Source: Parabacteroides faecalis (GTDB taxonomy: Bacteria; Bacteroidota; Bacteroidia; Bacteroidales; Tannerellaceae). From it: DNA of 64,000 nucleotides. Below are positions 7,535 to 16,943 of the stretch, in pieces (position 1 is the stretch's first letter; the number at the start of each line of letters is the position of its first letter). The stretch spans positions 1-64,000 of the forward strand of contig NZ_JAKZMM010000007.1 of the NCBI RefSeq assembly GCF_022809355.1. The letters are read 5' to 3'. Below the pieces are notes generated by a model. The model made no database searches, was not told where the DNA came from, and saw only the letters and a program-made list of their open reading frames with translations. Made by a program: the position numbers and the translations under genes.

Positions 7535-8781
7535 AGAAGGGAGATCGGGATAATATAGATGATTTGTTTCGTTCGAAGTTATATGACTTTGAAGTGGAAA
7601 CAGCACCGGAAGACTGGGATGCGATCGAAAAGAGTTTGACTCGTCCTTCCATTCCTTTCTATCGGAAATATAAATACCAGTGGATGGCTGCGGCTGCTGT
7701 GGCGGCCTTGTTGGTTCTATCTTTCGGTATTCCTTGGAACAGCCAGGAAGAAGAACTGGTAAAAATAGCCCAGGAGGTTAAACAAGAAGCCGAGAAGCAA
7801 ATGAACGATAACGAGTGGGTGGCTGCTGTAACAGAAAATCAGGAAGCTGTTGCTGAAGAGGAAGAGAAACCTAAACAGCGTTCGTTGCGTCCGCGTCTCT
7901 TGTCGGTCAATGCGCGGGCAAATAATGTTCCGGCCGTCAAGGTTTCTTCGGAAGTTCCGGTTGATGAGGTGGTAACGGAAGACATTCATGAAGATAATAT
8001 AGAAGAACAAGACGAGGTATCGCCTGTTGTTCAAGCTGAAGAACAAATTATAGAAGAAGTACAACCCGTACAGACCAGAACGGTTGTAGAGAAGGAAGAA
8101 AAGCCAACGAAGGCTGAACCGAAGCCACGTAAATGGGGATTCGGTATGGGAGCCGGAAGTCTTTCGGCTGGAAACAACAGTTCTGTCAATGCCTTTGCAT
8201 TGAGAAGTTCAGCTGTAACCAACGAATATCTGTCGTTGATGAATGCTTCTTCGTTTGAACAGCTTCCAAAGACAGATGTAAAACATAAGATGCCTTTGTC
8301 TTTCGGTCTTTCGGCAAGCCGGTATTTAACAGACAGATGGTCGTTGCAGGCCGGATTGTCTTATTCGTATCTGGTTTCGGAATGGACAACCAATAAGACT
8401 TATCGGGCAGAGTCGGAACAGCGTTTGCATTTCTTGGGTGTTCCGGTTGCTGTGACGTATAAGATAGCGGAATGGAACCGATTTATGTTTTATGCTTCGG
8501 CTGGCGGACAAGTGGAGCTGAATGTTGCGGGAAAGGTTTGTACGGATTTGTATTCGCCTGTTGAAAAACTGAAATCAGTGACAGAGAAAGAACGTATGAA
8601 AGAGCCTTATTTCTCTGTGAATGCAAGAGTAGGCGTCAGTTATCCGATCATCCGCTTCTTGAGTGCTTATGCGGAAGTAGGAGCTGATTATTATTTTGAC
8701 AACGGAAGCGATGTAGAAACAATTCATTCAGAAAAGCCTTTTTATGTCGGTCTGCAATTAGGTTTTCGTTTTGGATTTTAA
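7531..8781 (+). CDS. one-pass membrane protein with C-terminal outer-membrane beta-barrel domain, putative sigma regulator
   Basis: This 416-residue protein has an acidic N-terminal region (1-45) that would be cytoplasmic, with DDLFRSKLYDFEVETAPEDWDAIE. One transmembrane helix follows (about 51-68). Next comes a long Glu/Val/Pro-rich linker (about 70-200). The C-terminal domain (about 215-416) shows the alternating pattern of PF13568-type outer-membrane beta-barrels (KMPLSFGLSASRYLTDRWSLQAGLSYSY and a final VGLQLGFRFGF). Overlap with the sigma gene suggests the N-terminal segment is an anti-sigma module. If both membrane parts insert as predicted, a single chain spans the envelope. The function is inferred and no receptor domain is recognised. 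Confidence 0.75.
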   Translation: MKKGDRDNIDDLFRSKLYDFEVETAPEDWDAIEKSLTRPSIPFYRKYKYQWMAAAAVAALLVLSFGIPWNSQEEELVKIAQEVKQEAEKQMNDNEWVAAVTENQEAVAEEEEKPKQRSLRPRLLSVNARANNVPAVKVSSEVPVDEVVTEDIHEDNIEEQDEVSPVVQAEEQIIEEVQPVQTRTVVEKEEKPTKAEPKPRKWGFGMGAGSLSAGNNSSVNAFALRSSAVTNEYLSLMNASSFEQLPKTDVKHKMPLSFGLSASRYLTDRWSLQAGLSYSYLVSEWTTNKTYRAESEQRLHFLGVPVAVTYKIAEWNRFMFYASAGGQVELNVAGKVCTDLYSPVEKLKSVTEKERMKEPYFSVNARVGVSYPIIRFLSAYAEVGADYYFDNGSDVETIHSEKPFYVGLQLGFRFGF

Positions 8782-8805
8782 TAGAAGAACTAATAATAAA
8801 TTGAA

Positions 8806-9591
8806 ATGAAAAAATTAAACTTTTTAGCGGCAGCTTTGGTATCTGCCATGACTTTGTTTACTTCCTGTTTAGGAAATGGTGGGAACTCTGCGGAATTTTC
8901 TGCTACGGGAATTGTCTTTTTGAATGATAAGGCCGGTTTTAAGCAGATGGTAGATGTGGGAAGTGCTTATTTGTATATTCCACAGTTGGAAACAGCAGAA
9001 TATGGTGAAGGTGATTGTGTAGCTGTCGGCGTACATGTAGACTATAATTCTCCAGAGAATGCTAATTGGGGAACAACTGGTTATTTGACAGCCTCTTTGA
9101 CAGGACAGCCTTCTGTAATAGATCAATATCGTGCTTCATTTATTACTTCAGAAGCAGATACAACATTGATTCTGGCAAACGAAATCCCATTGGTAAGTGC
9201 ATTCCAGGCAAGTATGTTCAATAACTATGTTCGTGGTTGGTTGATTTTCCCTTCAACAGCAAAGTTTGGAAGCAAGCAGACATTGACATTCAAGATGATG
9301 TATCCGCGTGAATTAAAAGCGGAAGAAATCAATGGCAAACGGTATTATAACTTGTATCTGCGTGCTATGGCAAAAGGTGATGATACAGGAGCTTCCAATT
9401 CATCTATCATCAATGCCTATTATTTGAAAGATGTGATTGATCGTGCTAATGCAATAGAAAAGGCAGAGGATCACGATAGTTATTATCTGAAGTTCAACTT
9501 CGTCAGTGAGATCGACAAAGACAACAATAAGCTGACTTGGGATTATGAAGAAGCCCAAATGGCTGTAACGGATGATAGTTCATCTATGTAA
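8806..9591 (+). CDS. lipoprotein of unknown function, paralogue of 9711-10499
   Basis: A predicted lipoprotein of 261 residues with signal MKKLNFLAAALVSAMTLFTSC and lipobox FTSC. I recognise no named domain with confidence. It shares an organisation with the protein at 9711: a GDCVAVGVHVDYNSPENAN segment aligns with GDCCLVDYKVNFSASENKD, and YYNLYLRAMAKGDDTG aligns with CLQLYLRSTSSYQTGD. The pair are therefore diverged duplicates. It lies 24 nt behind the sigma/regulator pair and is likely cotranscribed. A strong terminator follows the stop, so the paralogue has its own promoter. Confidence 0.75.
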   Translation: MKKLNFLAAALVSAMTLFTSCLGNGGNSAEFSATGIVFLNDKAGFKQMVDVGSAYLYIPQLETAEYGEGDCVAVGVHVDYNSPENANWGTTGYLTASLTGQPSVIDQYRASFITSEADTTLILANEIPLVSAFQASMFNNYVRGWLIFPSTAKFGSKQTLTFKMMYPRELKAEEINGKRYYNLYLRAMAKGDDTGASNSSIINAYYLKDVIDRANAIEKAEDHDSYYLKFNFVSEIDKDNNKLTWDYEEAQMAVTDDSSSM

Positions 9592-9615
9592 TCGTCCTTC
9601 ATTAGGATATAGGAA

Positions 9616-9659
9616 AGTCGTATGGGTAGGAGTTTTTCTCTGCCAATACGACTTTTTTC
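9616..9659 (+). terminator. rho-independent terminator
   Basis: Stem AGTCGTAT (9616-9623) pairs with ATACGACT (9646-9653), followed by a T-run. It lies 24 nt after the lipoprotein stop. Confidence 0.85.
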
Positions 9660-9670
9660 TTTCTTTTTAT

Positions 9671-9678
9671 TACCTTTG
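9671..9678 (+). promoter_or_regulatory. -7 box (TACCTTTG) for the second lipoprotein
   Basis: A perfect TAnnTTTG just behind the terminator and 32 nt before the ATG at 9711. Confidence 0.6.
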
Positions 9679-9710
9679 CCCCCTATAACGAAAAGATTAA
9701 AAGGTAGGTT

Positions 9711-10499
9711 ATGATCAAGATAAGATATGCGGTTTTCACTCTTTTGACTTTGATGCTCTTGTCCTGCATGGGAGAAAGTGGTGACGTATATATCTATGGC
9801 TCCCAAGCTGGAGTTGTCCGTTTGACGCCGGAAAAAGTAATTTCCTTGCGTTCGGGTGTTCAAGTTACTTCCTCCGAATTTCAGAACCAGCAGGTAGAAG
9901 ATGGCGATTGTTGTTTGGTGGATTATAAAGTGAACTTTTCTGCTTCAGAAAACAAAGATGCCAATCTTTATCAGGTTGATATATTAAACTATCTTCCCGT
10001 AAAAAGCTGGCCTCTGAATAGTACGCCTGATACATTGGCTGTTCGTTGGGATGAATCTTATTTGGATATCTCGATCGAGAGCGGAATTTATGTGGATGGG
10101 TATTTCTTCCTGTATCCGGAATATAAGAAATATTACCAGACACAGAAGGATTCGTTTTCTATTTCATACGATCCGCTTCAGGAACCTGTTTGGGATGAGA
10201 TTACAGGCCAACGTTGTCTGCAGTTATATCTTCGCTCCACTTCTTCCTATCAGACAGGCGATACGGTGTTTACTACATCAACGGTAGTTCCTCAGGCTTT
10301 TCATATCCAGGAGTTTATTGATAATGCCATTCAAAAAGGTTATGTCAGTGGTGATTCGTTGAATTTCCGCTTGGTTTATCCTGAGTATTTTTCAGAAGAA
10401 AGCGCCGTATATAGTTGGAAGTATTCGGACATTTATACAATTTTGATGGATAAATATCCGGATAATTTGCAAAACGCAGCTAATATATTAAATTTGTAA
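9711..10499 (+). CDS. lipoprotein of unknown function, paralogue of 8806-9591
   Basis: 262 residues with signal MIKIRYAVFTLLTLMLLSC and lipobox LLSC. It is collinear with the preceding lipoprotein at low identity: GDCCLVDYKVNFSASENKD near residue 65 and CLQLYLRSTSSYQTGD near residue 170. No enzyme motif is visible. It is probably a surface or periplasmic beta-rich protein. It begins a short transcript with the following membrane protein, 19 nt downstream. Confidence 0.72.
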   Translation: MIKIRYAVFTLLTLMLLSCMGESGDVYIYGSQAGVVRLTPEKVISLRSGVQVTSSEFQNQQVEDGDCCLVDYKVNFSASENKDANLYQVDILNYLPVKSWPLNSTPDTLAVRWDESYLDISIESGIYVDGYFFLYPEYKKYYQTQKDSFSISYDPLQEPVWDEITGQRCLQLYLRSTSSYQTGDTVFTTSTVVPQAFHIQEFIDNAIQKGYVSGDSLNFRLVYPEYFSEESAVYSWKYSDIYTILMDKYPDNLQNAANILNL

Positions 10500-10518
10500 T
10501 TGAAAAGATTGAGAGTAT

Positions 10519-11106
10519 ATGTATAAGGAAATCGTAAAATTAGTGATAATGATGATTTCTCAACCGACAAAAACCTGGAAGATGTTGCAGGAACGTCGGG
10601 AGAAAGACGAGCAAGAGACAGGTTCTATCCGATATGAAGCTTTTCAAAGTGATTATTTATATCCATTTATCGGAATTCTGACGGTAGCAGCTTTCTTCAG
10701 TGTCTGCACACGTCAGGAATTTGATATCGAGCAGGCATTAAAATCTGCCATTGTCACGTTTGTTTCTACTTTTGGTGGTTTTTATTTGGCTTCCTATTTG
10801 TTGAATGAGTTATGGCAAGGCTTTTTCAAGAAAGAAAAGAATTTACCGTTATGCCAGATGTTTGTGGGTTTTTCTTCGGTGTTAATGTTTACGTTGGATA
10901 TTGTCTGGATGCTTTTGCCTGATTTCTTTTTCTTATATATCTTTATCGTCTATACGTTTTATATTGTATGGGAAGGCTCAACAGTCTTTATGCAGATAGA
11001 AGAAGCAGCACAGATGAAATTTACGGTCTTTGCATCCGTGCTGATTATCGCTATGCCGCATTTGATAGAGAAAGTATTGATCTTGTTGATGCCTGGGTTA
11101 CGTTAA
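10519..11106 (+). CDS. Yip1-like polytopic membrane protein
   Basis: 195 residues with an N-terminal amphipathic part (MYKEIVKLVIMMISQPTKTWKMLQERREKDEQ) and four to five predicted transmembrane helices (around 53-70, 82-102, 122-137, 138-155 and 170-190). The N-terminal ISQPTKTWKM and the overall architecture resemble Yip1-domain proteins of Bacteroidetes, but this is a weak assignment. It sits between a lipoprotein and smpB, 15 nt from the latter. Confidence 0.65.
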   Translation: MYKEIVKLVIMMISQPTKTWKMLQERREKDEQETGSIRYEAFQSDYLYPFIGILTVAAFFSVCTRQEFDIEQALKSAIVTFVSTFGGFYLASYLLNELWQGFFKKEKNLPLCQMFVGFSSVLMFTLDIVWMLLPDFFFLYIFIVYTFYIVWEGSTVFMQIEEAAQMKFTVFASVLIIAMPHLIEKVLILLMPGLR

Positions 11107-11121
11107 ATAAAAAGGAATATT

Positions 11122-11583
11122 ATGAAGGAAAAGTTCGAAAAGAATATTTCTATAAAAAACAAACGTGCCTCTTTCGATTATGAATTATTGGATACGTTTA
11201 CGGCAGGTATTGTCTTGACCGGAACTGAGATCAAATCAATCCGGCAAGGGAAAGCAAGTTTGGTAGATACATTCTGCATTGTGGATAAAGGTGAGCTGTG
11301 GGTAAAGAATATGTATATTGCCGAATACTTCTATGGTACTTACAATAACCATAATGCCCGTCGGGACCGGAAGTTGCTTTTACAGAAGAAGGAAATCCGA
11401 AAGATTGCGGGAGCTATCAAGGCTAGCGGCTTTACCATAGTTCCGACGCGTTTGTTTATTAATGATAAAGGATTGGCCAAACTGATTGTTGCCATAGCCC
11501 GAGGAAAGAAAGAATATGATAAACGGGATTCGATCAAGGAACGAGACGACAAACGGGAAATGGCTCGGGCATTCAGGCATTGA
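11122..11583 (+). CDS. smpB: SsrA-binding protein SmpB
   Basis: A full-length SmpB of 153 residues. It shows the canonical N-terminal [30 protein letters not shown], the central [26 protein letters not shown] and the basic C-terminal tail [24 protein letters not shown]. It binds tmRNA and delivers it to stalled ribosomes (trans-translation). It follows the membrane protein gene by 15 nt. A terminator hairpin overlaps its stop codon. Confidence 0.97.
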   Translation: MKEKFEKNISIKNKRASFDYELLDTFTAGIVLTGTEIKSIRQGKASLVDTFCIVDKGELWVKNMYIAEYFYGTYNNHNARRDRKLLLQKKEIRKIAGAIKASGFTIVPTRLFINDKGLAKLIVAIARGKKEYDKRDSIKERDDKREMARAFRH

Positions 11584-11604
11584 CAAGGCGTCAATGCTTT
11601 TTTT
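11577..11604 (+). terminator. terminator overlapping the smpB stop
   Basis: GCATTGAC (11577-11584) pairs with GTCAATGC (11590-11597), followed by seven T. The TGA stop of smpB lies in the left arm. Confidence 0.9.
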
Positions 11605-11653
11605 GCATTAAGAAGAATTTGACCAATAACGAAGATAATTATGACTATATAAT

Positions 11654-14600
11654 ATGAATAAGGAAACCTTTTTGAATCTTCTGCAAGAACGCATTCTTCT
11701 ATTAGATGGAGGGATGGGTACAATGATCCAAGGGTATCATTTGACGGAGGCCGATTATCGGGGAGAACGCTTCGCTTCGTTTCCTGGCATGTTGAAAGGA
11801 AACAATGACTTGTTGAGTATCACACGTCCGGATGTAATTCGGGATATTCACCGACAGTATTTGGATGCAGGAGCGGATATCTTCACAACAAACACATTTA
11901 ATGCCAATGCCATTTCGATGGAAGATTATGGCATGAGTAATTACGTGCGGGAAATGAATTTGGCTTCGGCTCGTTTGGGACGGGAACTGGCGGATTCATA
12001 TATGAAGGAATATCCTGAAAAGACAATCTTTGTTGCAGGTTCGGTAGGACCGACCAACAAGACTGCATCTATGAGTCCGGATGTCAGTAATCCGGCTTAT
12101 CGGGCAGTTACTTACCGGGATTTGTATGCTGCTTATAAGGAACAGGTGGAAGCGTTGGTAGATGGCGGGGTTGATATTATTTTGTTCGAGACAACTTTTG
12201 ATACGCTAAACGCCAAAGCCGGACTGGAAGCTGCAGAGGTCGTTCTGAAGGAAAAGGGGGTTGATTTGCCAATCATGCTTTCCTTAACCTTGGCTGGTCA
12301 GGGCGGACGTACATTGTCCGGACAAACATTGAAGGCTTTTCTGGCTTCCGTACAGCATACACATATTGTCAGTGTCGGGTTGAACTGTTCTTTCGGAGCA
12401 GCCGATATGAAACCTTATCTGGAAGAATTGGCAAGAGTGGCTCCTTATTATATTAGTGCTTATCCGAATGCGGGATTACCAAACAGTTTGGGTGGTTATG
12501 ATGAAACACCGGAAACGATGGCCGAGCACGTGAAACCTTTTGTGGATGAAGGTTTGGTAAATATTCTCGGTGGCTGTTGTGGTACGACACCGGCGCATAT
12601 AGCGAAATATCCGGCTTTGATTGCCGGAGCCAAGCCTCATGTGCCTGCTCCCCAATCGGATTGTTTATGGTTATCCGGATTGGAATTATTGGAAGTTAAA
12701 CCGGAAAATAACTTTGTCAATGTGGGCGAACGCTGTAACGTAGCAGGTTCACGCAAGTTTCTTCGCCTGATCAAGGAAAAGAATTATGAGGAAGCTTTGA
12801 GCATTGCCCGGAAGCAGGTGGAAGACGGAGCTCAGGTGATTGATATTAATATGGATGACGGGTTGTTGGATGCAGAAAAGGAAATGGTTACTTTCCTGAA
12901 TCTGATTGCTGCGGAACCTGATATTGCCCGGGTACCAGTAATGATCGACTCATCCAAATGGGCCGTTATCGAAAGTGGTTTGATGTGTGTACAAGGAAAG
13001 AGCATTGTCAATTCAATCTCTTTGAAAGAAGGAGAAGAAAACTTCTTGCAACATGCACGTCGTATCCAGCAGTTGGGAGCAGCTACGGTTGTGATGGCTT
13101 TCGATGAAAAGGGACAGGCTGATACGTTTGAACGGAAAATAGAAGTCTGCCAGCGGGCTTATCAATTGCTTTTAGGTATCGGATTTAATCCGAACGATAT
13201 AATCTTTGATCCGAATGTTTTGGCAATAGCCACCGGAATGGAAGAGCATAACCGCTATGCCCTTGATTTTATCCGGGCGGTTGACTGGATCAAACACAAT
13301 CTTCCAGGAGCGAAAGTGAGTGGCGGTATCAGTAATCTGTCGTTCTCTTTCCGTGGAAATAATTACGTACGAGAAGCCATGCATGCCGTATTTTTATATC
13401 ATGCGATAGCAAAGGGTATGGACATGGGTATTGTTAATCCTTCCACATTCGTATTGTATGAAGATATCGAACCGGAGTTCCGGAATTTATTGGAAGATGT
13501 TATCTTGTGCCGCAGACCGGAAGCTGCAGAAGAGCTGATCGCTTATGCGCAGCAGTTGCATGTGCAGACACAAGGAAACACCGAGCATCATCAGCAGGAA
13601 GCCTGGCGGACATTACCTTTGGCCGATCGTCTGGAATACGCTTTGGTAAAAGGAATCGGAGAGCATCTGGAAGAAGATTTGCAGGAAGCATTGCAAAAGT
13701 ATCCTCGGGCAGTTGCTATTATTGATGGCCCTTTGATGAGTGGTATGAATAAAGTAGGTGATTTGTTTGGAGCCGGTAAGATGTTCCTGCCTCAAGTCGT
13801 CAAGACTGCTCGTACCATGAAAAAGGCAGTCGCCATTCTTCAGCCGGCTATTGAGGCTGAGAAAGAAGCCGTTTCTTCGGCAAAGGCAGGTAAGGTCGTT
13901 TTTGCTACGGTAAAAGGAGATGTACATGATATCGGAAAGAACATTGTTTCTATCGTCTTGGCTTGTAATAATTATGAGGTAATCGATTTAGGAGTGATGG
14001 TTCCAGCCGAGACCATTGTCAAGACGGTGCAGGAAGAGAAACCGGATATTCTTTGTTTGTCTGGGCTGATTACACCTTCTTTGGATGAAATGGTACATGT
14101 AGTGGATGAGATGCAGAAGGCCGGATTGCAGATTCCTATTATGGTGGGCGGTGCAACTACTTCTAAATTGCATACTGCCTTTAAGATTGCTCCACACTAT
14201 GCTGGTACAGTTATCCATGTATCGGATGCTTCTCAGAATCCATTGGTAGCTGCCAAGTTGTTAAATCCAGCTACGCATGATGTCTATGTAGCAGACTTAA
14301 AGCAAGAATATCAGGCATTACGCGAGACTATGGAAGAACAACAGGCTGAATTGGTTTCGTTGCAGGAAGCCAGAAACCAATCAATCCAGTTGGATTGGTC
14401 TGCTTACCAACCAGTCGTGCCTCATCAGTTGGGTGTACATGTACTTCCTTCTATTCCTTTGCAAGAGATAATTCCTTATATTCATTGGACCTTCTTTTTC
14501 CAGGCCTGGAAATTAACAGGACGGTTTGACGAGATTTCCCGAATTTACGGATGTGATTCCTGTCGGGCAATGTGGTTGGCCGGTTTCCCGGAAAAAGACC

Positions 14601-15343
14601 GTGCAAAGGCGGCTGAAGCAATGCAGTTATTTAAGGATGCACAACGCTTGCTACTCCAACTTGTAAAAGAAAAGGTTGAATATTGCAAAGCGGTATATGG
14701 ATTTTTCCCAGCAGTACGTAAGGGTGATGATATTTGGATTCAGGATATTCGGATACCGACATTACGGCAACAGGTAAAACGGGAAGGCGGTTATAAATCT
14801 TTAGCCGATTATATTATGCCTGAAACTGCTGGAAAGGTAGATTATATCGGTGCTTTTGCTGTCACTGGTGGTGCCGGTTATGAAAGCCTGAAGAAGAAAT
14901 TTGAACAGGAAAATGATACTTACCGCATGATGTTGCTTCAGACATTAACCGATCGGTTGGCAGAAGCAACGGCAGAGTATTTGCATAAGAAGGTGCGGAA
15001 AGAATACTGGGGATATGCTCCTGAAGAACAGTTGACAATAGATGATTTGTTCAAGGTGAAATACCAAGGTATTCGTCCGGCAATTGGTTATCCTTCGTTG
15101 CCGGATCAATTATTGAACTTTGAATTGGATAAATTATTGAATCTGTCTCAAATAGGTATTCAGCTAACAGAAAACGGAGCGATGATGCCGACTGCGTCTG
15201 TCAGTGGTTTTTACTTGGCACATCCGCAAAGTGAATATTTTATGGTTGGAAAGATTGATGAAGACCAGGTGAAAGATTACGCCGTGCGTCGTGGTTTATC
15301 GGAAGAGGTAGTTCGAAAGGTGCTCAATAAAAATATCCGGTAA
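11654..15343 (+). CDS. metH: cobalamin-dependent methionine synthase
   Basis: A full four-module MetH of 1229 residues that transfers methyl from methyltetrahydrofolate to homocysteine. The homocysteine domain (1 to about 325) has [17 protein letters not shown] and [11 protein letters not shown], supplying the zinc cysteines. The pterin domain (about 345-610) has [14 protein letters not shown] and [14 protein letters not shown]. The B12 domain (about 650-890) has [11 protein letters not shown] with axial histidine about 758. The C-terminal activation domain (about 900-1229) has [11 protein letters not shown] for S-adenosylmethionine binding. I see no cobalamin or SAM riboswitch in the 50 nt between the smpB terminator and this start. 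It ends at a bidirectional terminator shared with the convergent oxidoreductase gene. Confidence 0.97.
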   Translation: MNKETFLNLLQERILLLDGGMGTMIQGYHLTEADYRGERFASFPGMLKGNNDLLSITRPDVIRDIHRQYLDAGADIFTTNTFNANAISMEDYGMSNYVREMNLASARLGRELADSYMKEYPEKTIFVAGSVGPTNKTASMSPDVSNPAYRAVTYRDLYAAYKEQVEALVDGGVDIILFETTFDTLNAKAGLEAAEVVLKEKGVDLPIMLSLTLAGQGGRTLSGQTLKAFLASVQHTHIVSVGLNCSFGAADMKPYLEELARVAPYYISAYPNAGLPNSLGGYDETPETMAEHVKPFVDEGLVNILGGCCGTTPAHIAKYPALIAGAKPHVPAPQSDCLWLSGLELLEVKPENNFVNVGERCNVAGSRKFLRLIKEKNYEEALSIARKQVEDGAQVIDINMDDGLLDAEKEMVTFLNLIAAEPDIARVPVMIDSSKWAVIESGLMCVQGKSIVNSISLKEGEENFLQHARRIQQLGAATVVMAFDEKGQADTFERKIEVCQRAYQLLLGIGFNPNDIIFDPNVLAIATGMEEHNRYALDFIRAVDWIKHNLPGAKVSGGISNLSFSFRGNNYVREAMHAVFLYHAIAKGMDMGIVNPSTFVLYEDIEPEFRNLLEDVILCRRPEAAEELIAYAQQLHVQTQGNTEHHQQEAWRTLPLADRLEYALVKGIGEHLEEDLQEALQKYPRAVAIIDGPLMSGMNKVGDLFGAGKMFLPQVVKTARTMKKAVAILQPAIEAEKEAVSSAKAGKVVFATVKGDVHDIGKNIVSIVLACNNYEVIDLGVMVPAETIVKTVQEEKPDILCLSGLITPSLDEMVHVVDEMQKAGLQIPIMVGGATTSKLHTAFKIAPHYAGTVIHVSDASQNPLVAAKLLNPATHDVYVADLKQEYQALRETMEEQQAELVSLQEARNQSIQLDWSAYQPVVPHQLGVHVLPSIPLQEIIPYIHWTFFFQAWKLTGRFDEISRIYGCDSCRAMWLAGFPEKDRAKAAEAMQLFKDAQRLLLQLVKEKVEYCKAVYGFFPAVRKGDDIWIQDIRIPTLRQQVKREGGYKSLADYIMPETAGKVDYIGAFAVTGGAGYESLKKKFEQENDTYRMMLLQTLTDRLAEATAEYLHKKVRKEYWGYAPEEQLTIDDLFKVKYQGIRPAIGYPSLPDQLLNFELDKLLNLSQIGIQLTENGAMMPTASVSGFYLAHPQSEYFMVGKIDEDQVKDYAVRRGLSEEVVRKVLNKNIR

Positions 15344-15374
15344 CGGGTTTTTATTAATCGATTCAGGAAAATAG

Positions 15375-15417
15375 AAATCCCCGGGAAAAAGGATGACCGA
15401 CTTTTTCTCGGGGATTT
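15375..15417. terminator. bidirectional terminator between metH and the oxidoreductase gene
   Basis: AAATCCCCG at 15375 pairs with CGGGGATTT ending at 15417, and inner A and T runs allow termination in both directions. Confidence 0.85.
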
Positions 15418-15439
15418 GTATCAATAGTGAGTTAATTCA

Positions 15440-16810
15440 TTACATCGGAGCAGATGGATCTTTTCCTGGACGAGGAGCTTCTCCTTCATGATAATCAGGT
15501 AACGGACCGAGCTTATATTCAGTCGGACCATAGCGAAGAGTAGAAGCCATGATTTCATCCCATGTAATTCGATTACCTGTGTAAGCTGCCTCGCGACCGA
15601 GAATGGCAACTTGGGTAGAATAAGCCAAATCAAGAGCCTGATTGATTTTCTTGTTCAGTCGGATAGATTCTACCAGGTGAATATGTTCTTGGTTATATGG
15701 ATTCTTGACCGGCTTGGCATCATAATCATATTTCCAGATAGTATTTCCTTGGAAATCTTCAAAGTGTATGGTGTTATTGTCGCTGAGTAAAGCTACACCT
15801 TTCGTACCGATGATGCGTTCAGAAACATTTCCTTCGCAACCGTCTATCTGACGGGCAGTACAAAACATGCGTTTGTTACCGGCATAAGTATAATCGCAGG
15901 CAAAGTTATCGTAAATATCTCCTGTCAGACGGCGTACACGTCCTCCGAATCCAGTTGCTGATTGTGGACGTTCGCCCATGAACCAGGTAACGATATCTAT
16001 ATTATGTACGGCTTGGTCCAAGATATGGTCACCACTGAGCCATTTGATGTTAAACCAGTTGCGGATACAGTATTCCATATCGCTCCATTCCGGACGTTTT
16101 TTCTTGTTCCACCAAGCGCCTTGATCCCAATGTGCAGAAGTGGCTACGATATCACCGATCATACCGTTTCTTACATTTACATAAGCTTCCCAATAATCAC
16201 GGCGATGACGGCGCTGATTACCGGTAATAACAGTTAAACCGGCTGTTTCGGCTACTTTTGCAGCAGCAATAACAGTACGAATACCGGAAGGATCAACTGC
16301 ACAAGGCTTTTCCATGAAAATGTGTTTCTTGGCTTCTACCGCAGCCTTAAACTGTTCCGGGCGGAAATGAGTAGGAGTACAAAGCAGAACAACATCAATT
16401 TCCGGCATAGCCAATACTTTCTTATACGCATCGAAGCCTAAGAAACAGTTCTCGTCGGGAACGTCGTTGTTATACTTTTCTTTTAATACTTTCCGACAAG
16501 CATCTTGTCTGTCTTTGAAAATGTCAGCCAAAGCAATGATCGAAACATTGGGGCCGGCTTCCAAAAACTGGCAGGCTGCGCCGGTTCCACGGTCTCCATT
16601 ACCAATTAAAGCTGCTTTCAATGGTTTTCCGTCTGGTGCAATGTCAACGAATGAAAACATGCCCAATTCTTCAGGGGTAAATTGTTTGGCTGCAGAAGAG
16701 GCAGCATCTGTTGAGGAAGGTCCGCTACACGACGTGGTCGTTGTTGTTAATCCTAAAGGCAGGCCCGCTCCAAGTAAAAGAGAACTCGTAATGAAATTTC
16801 TTCTTTTCAT
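15440..16810 (-). CDS. Gfo/Idh/MocA family oxidoreductase, Tat-exported
   Basis: The start is placed at the ATG at 16810, giving 456 residues that begin MKRRNFITSSLLLGAG, a twin-arginine signal. An upstream in-frame ATG at 16894 would add 28 residues in front of the Tat motif and is unlikely. The N-terminal Rossmann fold has ALIGNGDRGTGAA. EKPCAVD is the usual Gfo/Idh catalytic-region motif, and the C-terminal dehydrogenase domain includes GDHILDQAVHNIDIVTWFMG. Such Tat-exported members are abundant in Bacteroidetes and act on sugars or glycosides; the substrate is unknown. It faces metH and is divergent from the C1 peptidase gene, each with its own -7 box. Confidence 0.88.
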   Translation of the reverse strand: MKRRNFITSSLLLGAGLPLGLTTTTTSCSGPSSTDAASSAAKQFTPEELGMFSFVDIAPDGKPLKAALIGNGDRGTGAACQFLEAGPNVSIIALADIFKDRQDACRKVLKEKYNNDVPDENCFLGFDAYKKVLAMPEIDVVLLCTPTHFRPEQFKAAVEAKKHIFMEKPCAVDPSGIRTVIAAAKVAETAGLTVITGNQRRHRRDYWEAYVNVRNGMIGDIVATSAHWDQGAWWNKKKRPEWSDMEYCIRNWFNIKWLSGDHILDQAVHNIDIVTWFMGERPQSATGFGGRVRRLTGDIYDNFACDYTYAGNKRMFCTARQIDGCEGNVSERIIGTKGVALLSDNNTIHFEDFQGNTIWKYDYDAKPVKNPYNQEHIHLVESIRLNKKINQALDLAYSTQVAILGREAAYTGNRITWDEIMASTLRYGPTEYKLGPLPDYHEGEAPRPGKDPSAPM

Positions 16811-16860
16811 AATCTGGTACGTTTTAAGGTGAATAATGATCTTGTCTGTAATACAATATG

Positions 16861-16868
16861 CAAATATA
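16861..16868 (-). promoter_or_regulatory. -7 box (TATATTTG on minus strand)
   Basis: The perfect TAnnTTTG on the minus strand is 51 nt upstream of the ATG at 16810. It would lie inside the longer reading frame, which supports the shorter start. Confidence 0.55.
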
Positions 16869-16899
16869 AAAATAAACTTGTATAATCCATACAATTTTG

Positions 16900-16907
16900 T
16901 ATATTTG
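16900..16907 (+). promoter_or_regulatory. -7 box (TATATTTG) for the C1 peptidase
   Basis: A perfect -7 box with a TTG at 16878-16880, 19 nt upstream, the standard spacing for the -33 element. The ATG at 16944 follows 36 nt downstream. Confidence 0.65.
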
Positions 16908-16943
16908 CTGTCTAAATTGTATTAATTTAATATTCATTATATC

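Noticed and set aside
11605-11653. cobalamin or SAM riboswitch before metH
   Set aside because: Only about 50 nt lie between the smpB terminator and metH, too short for either, and no B12-box-like sequence was seen.
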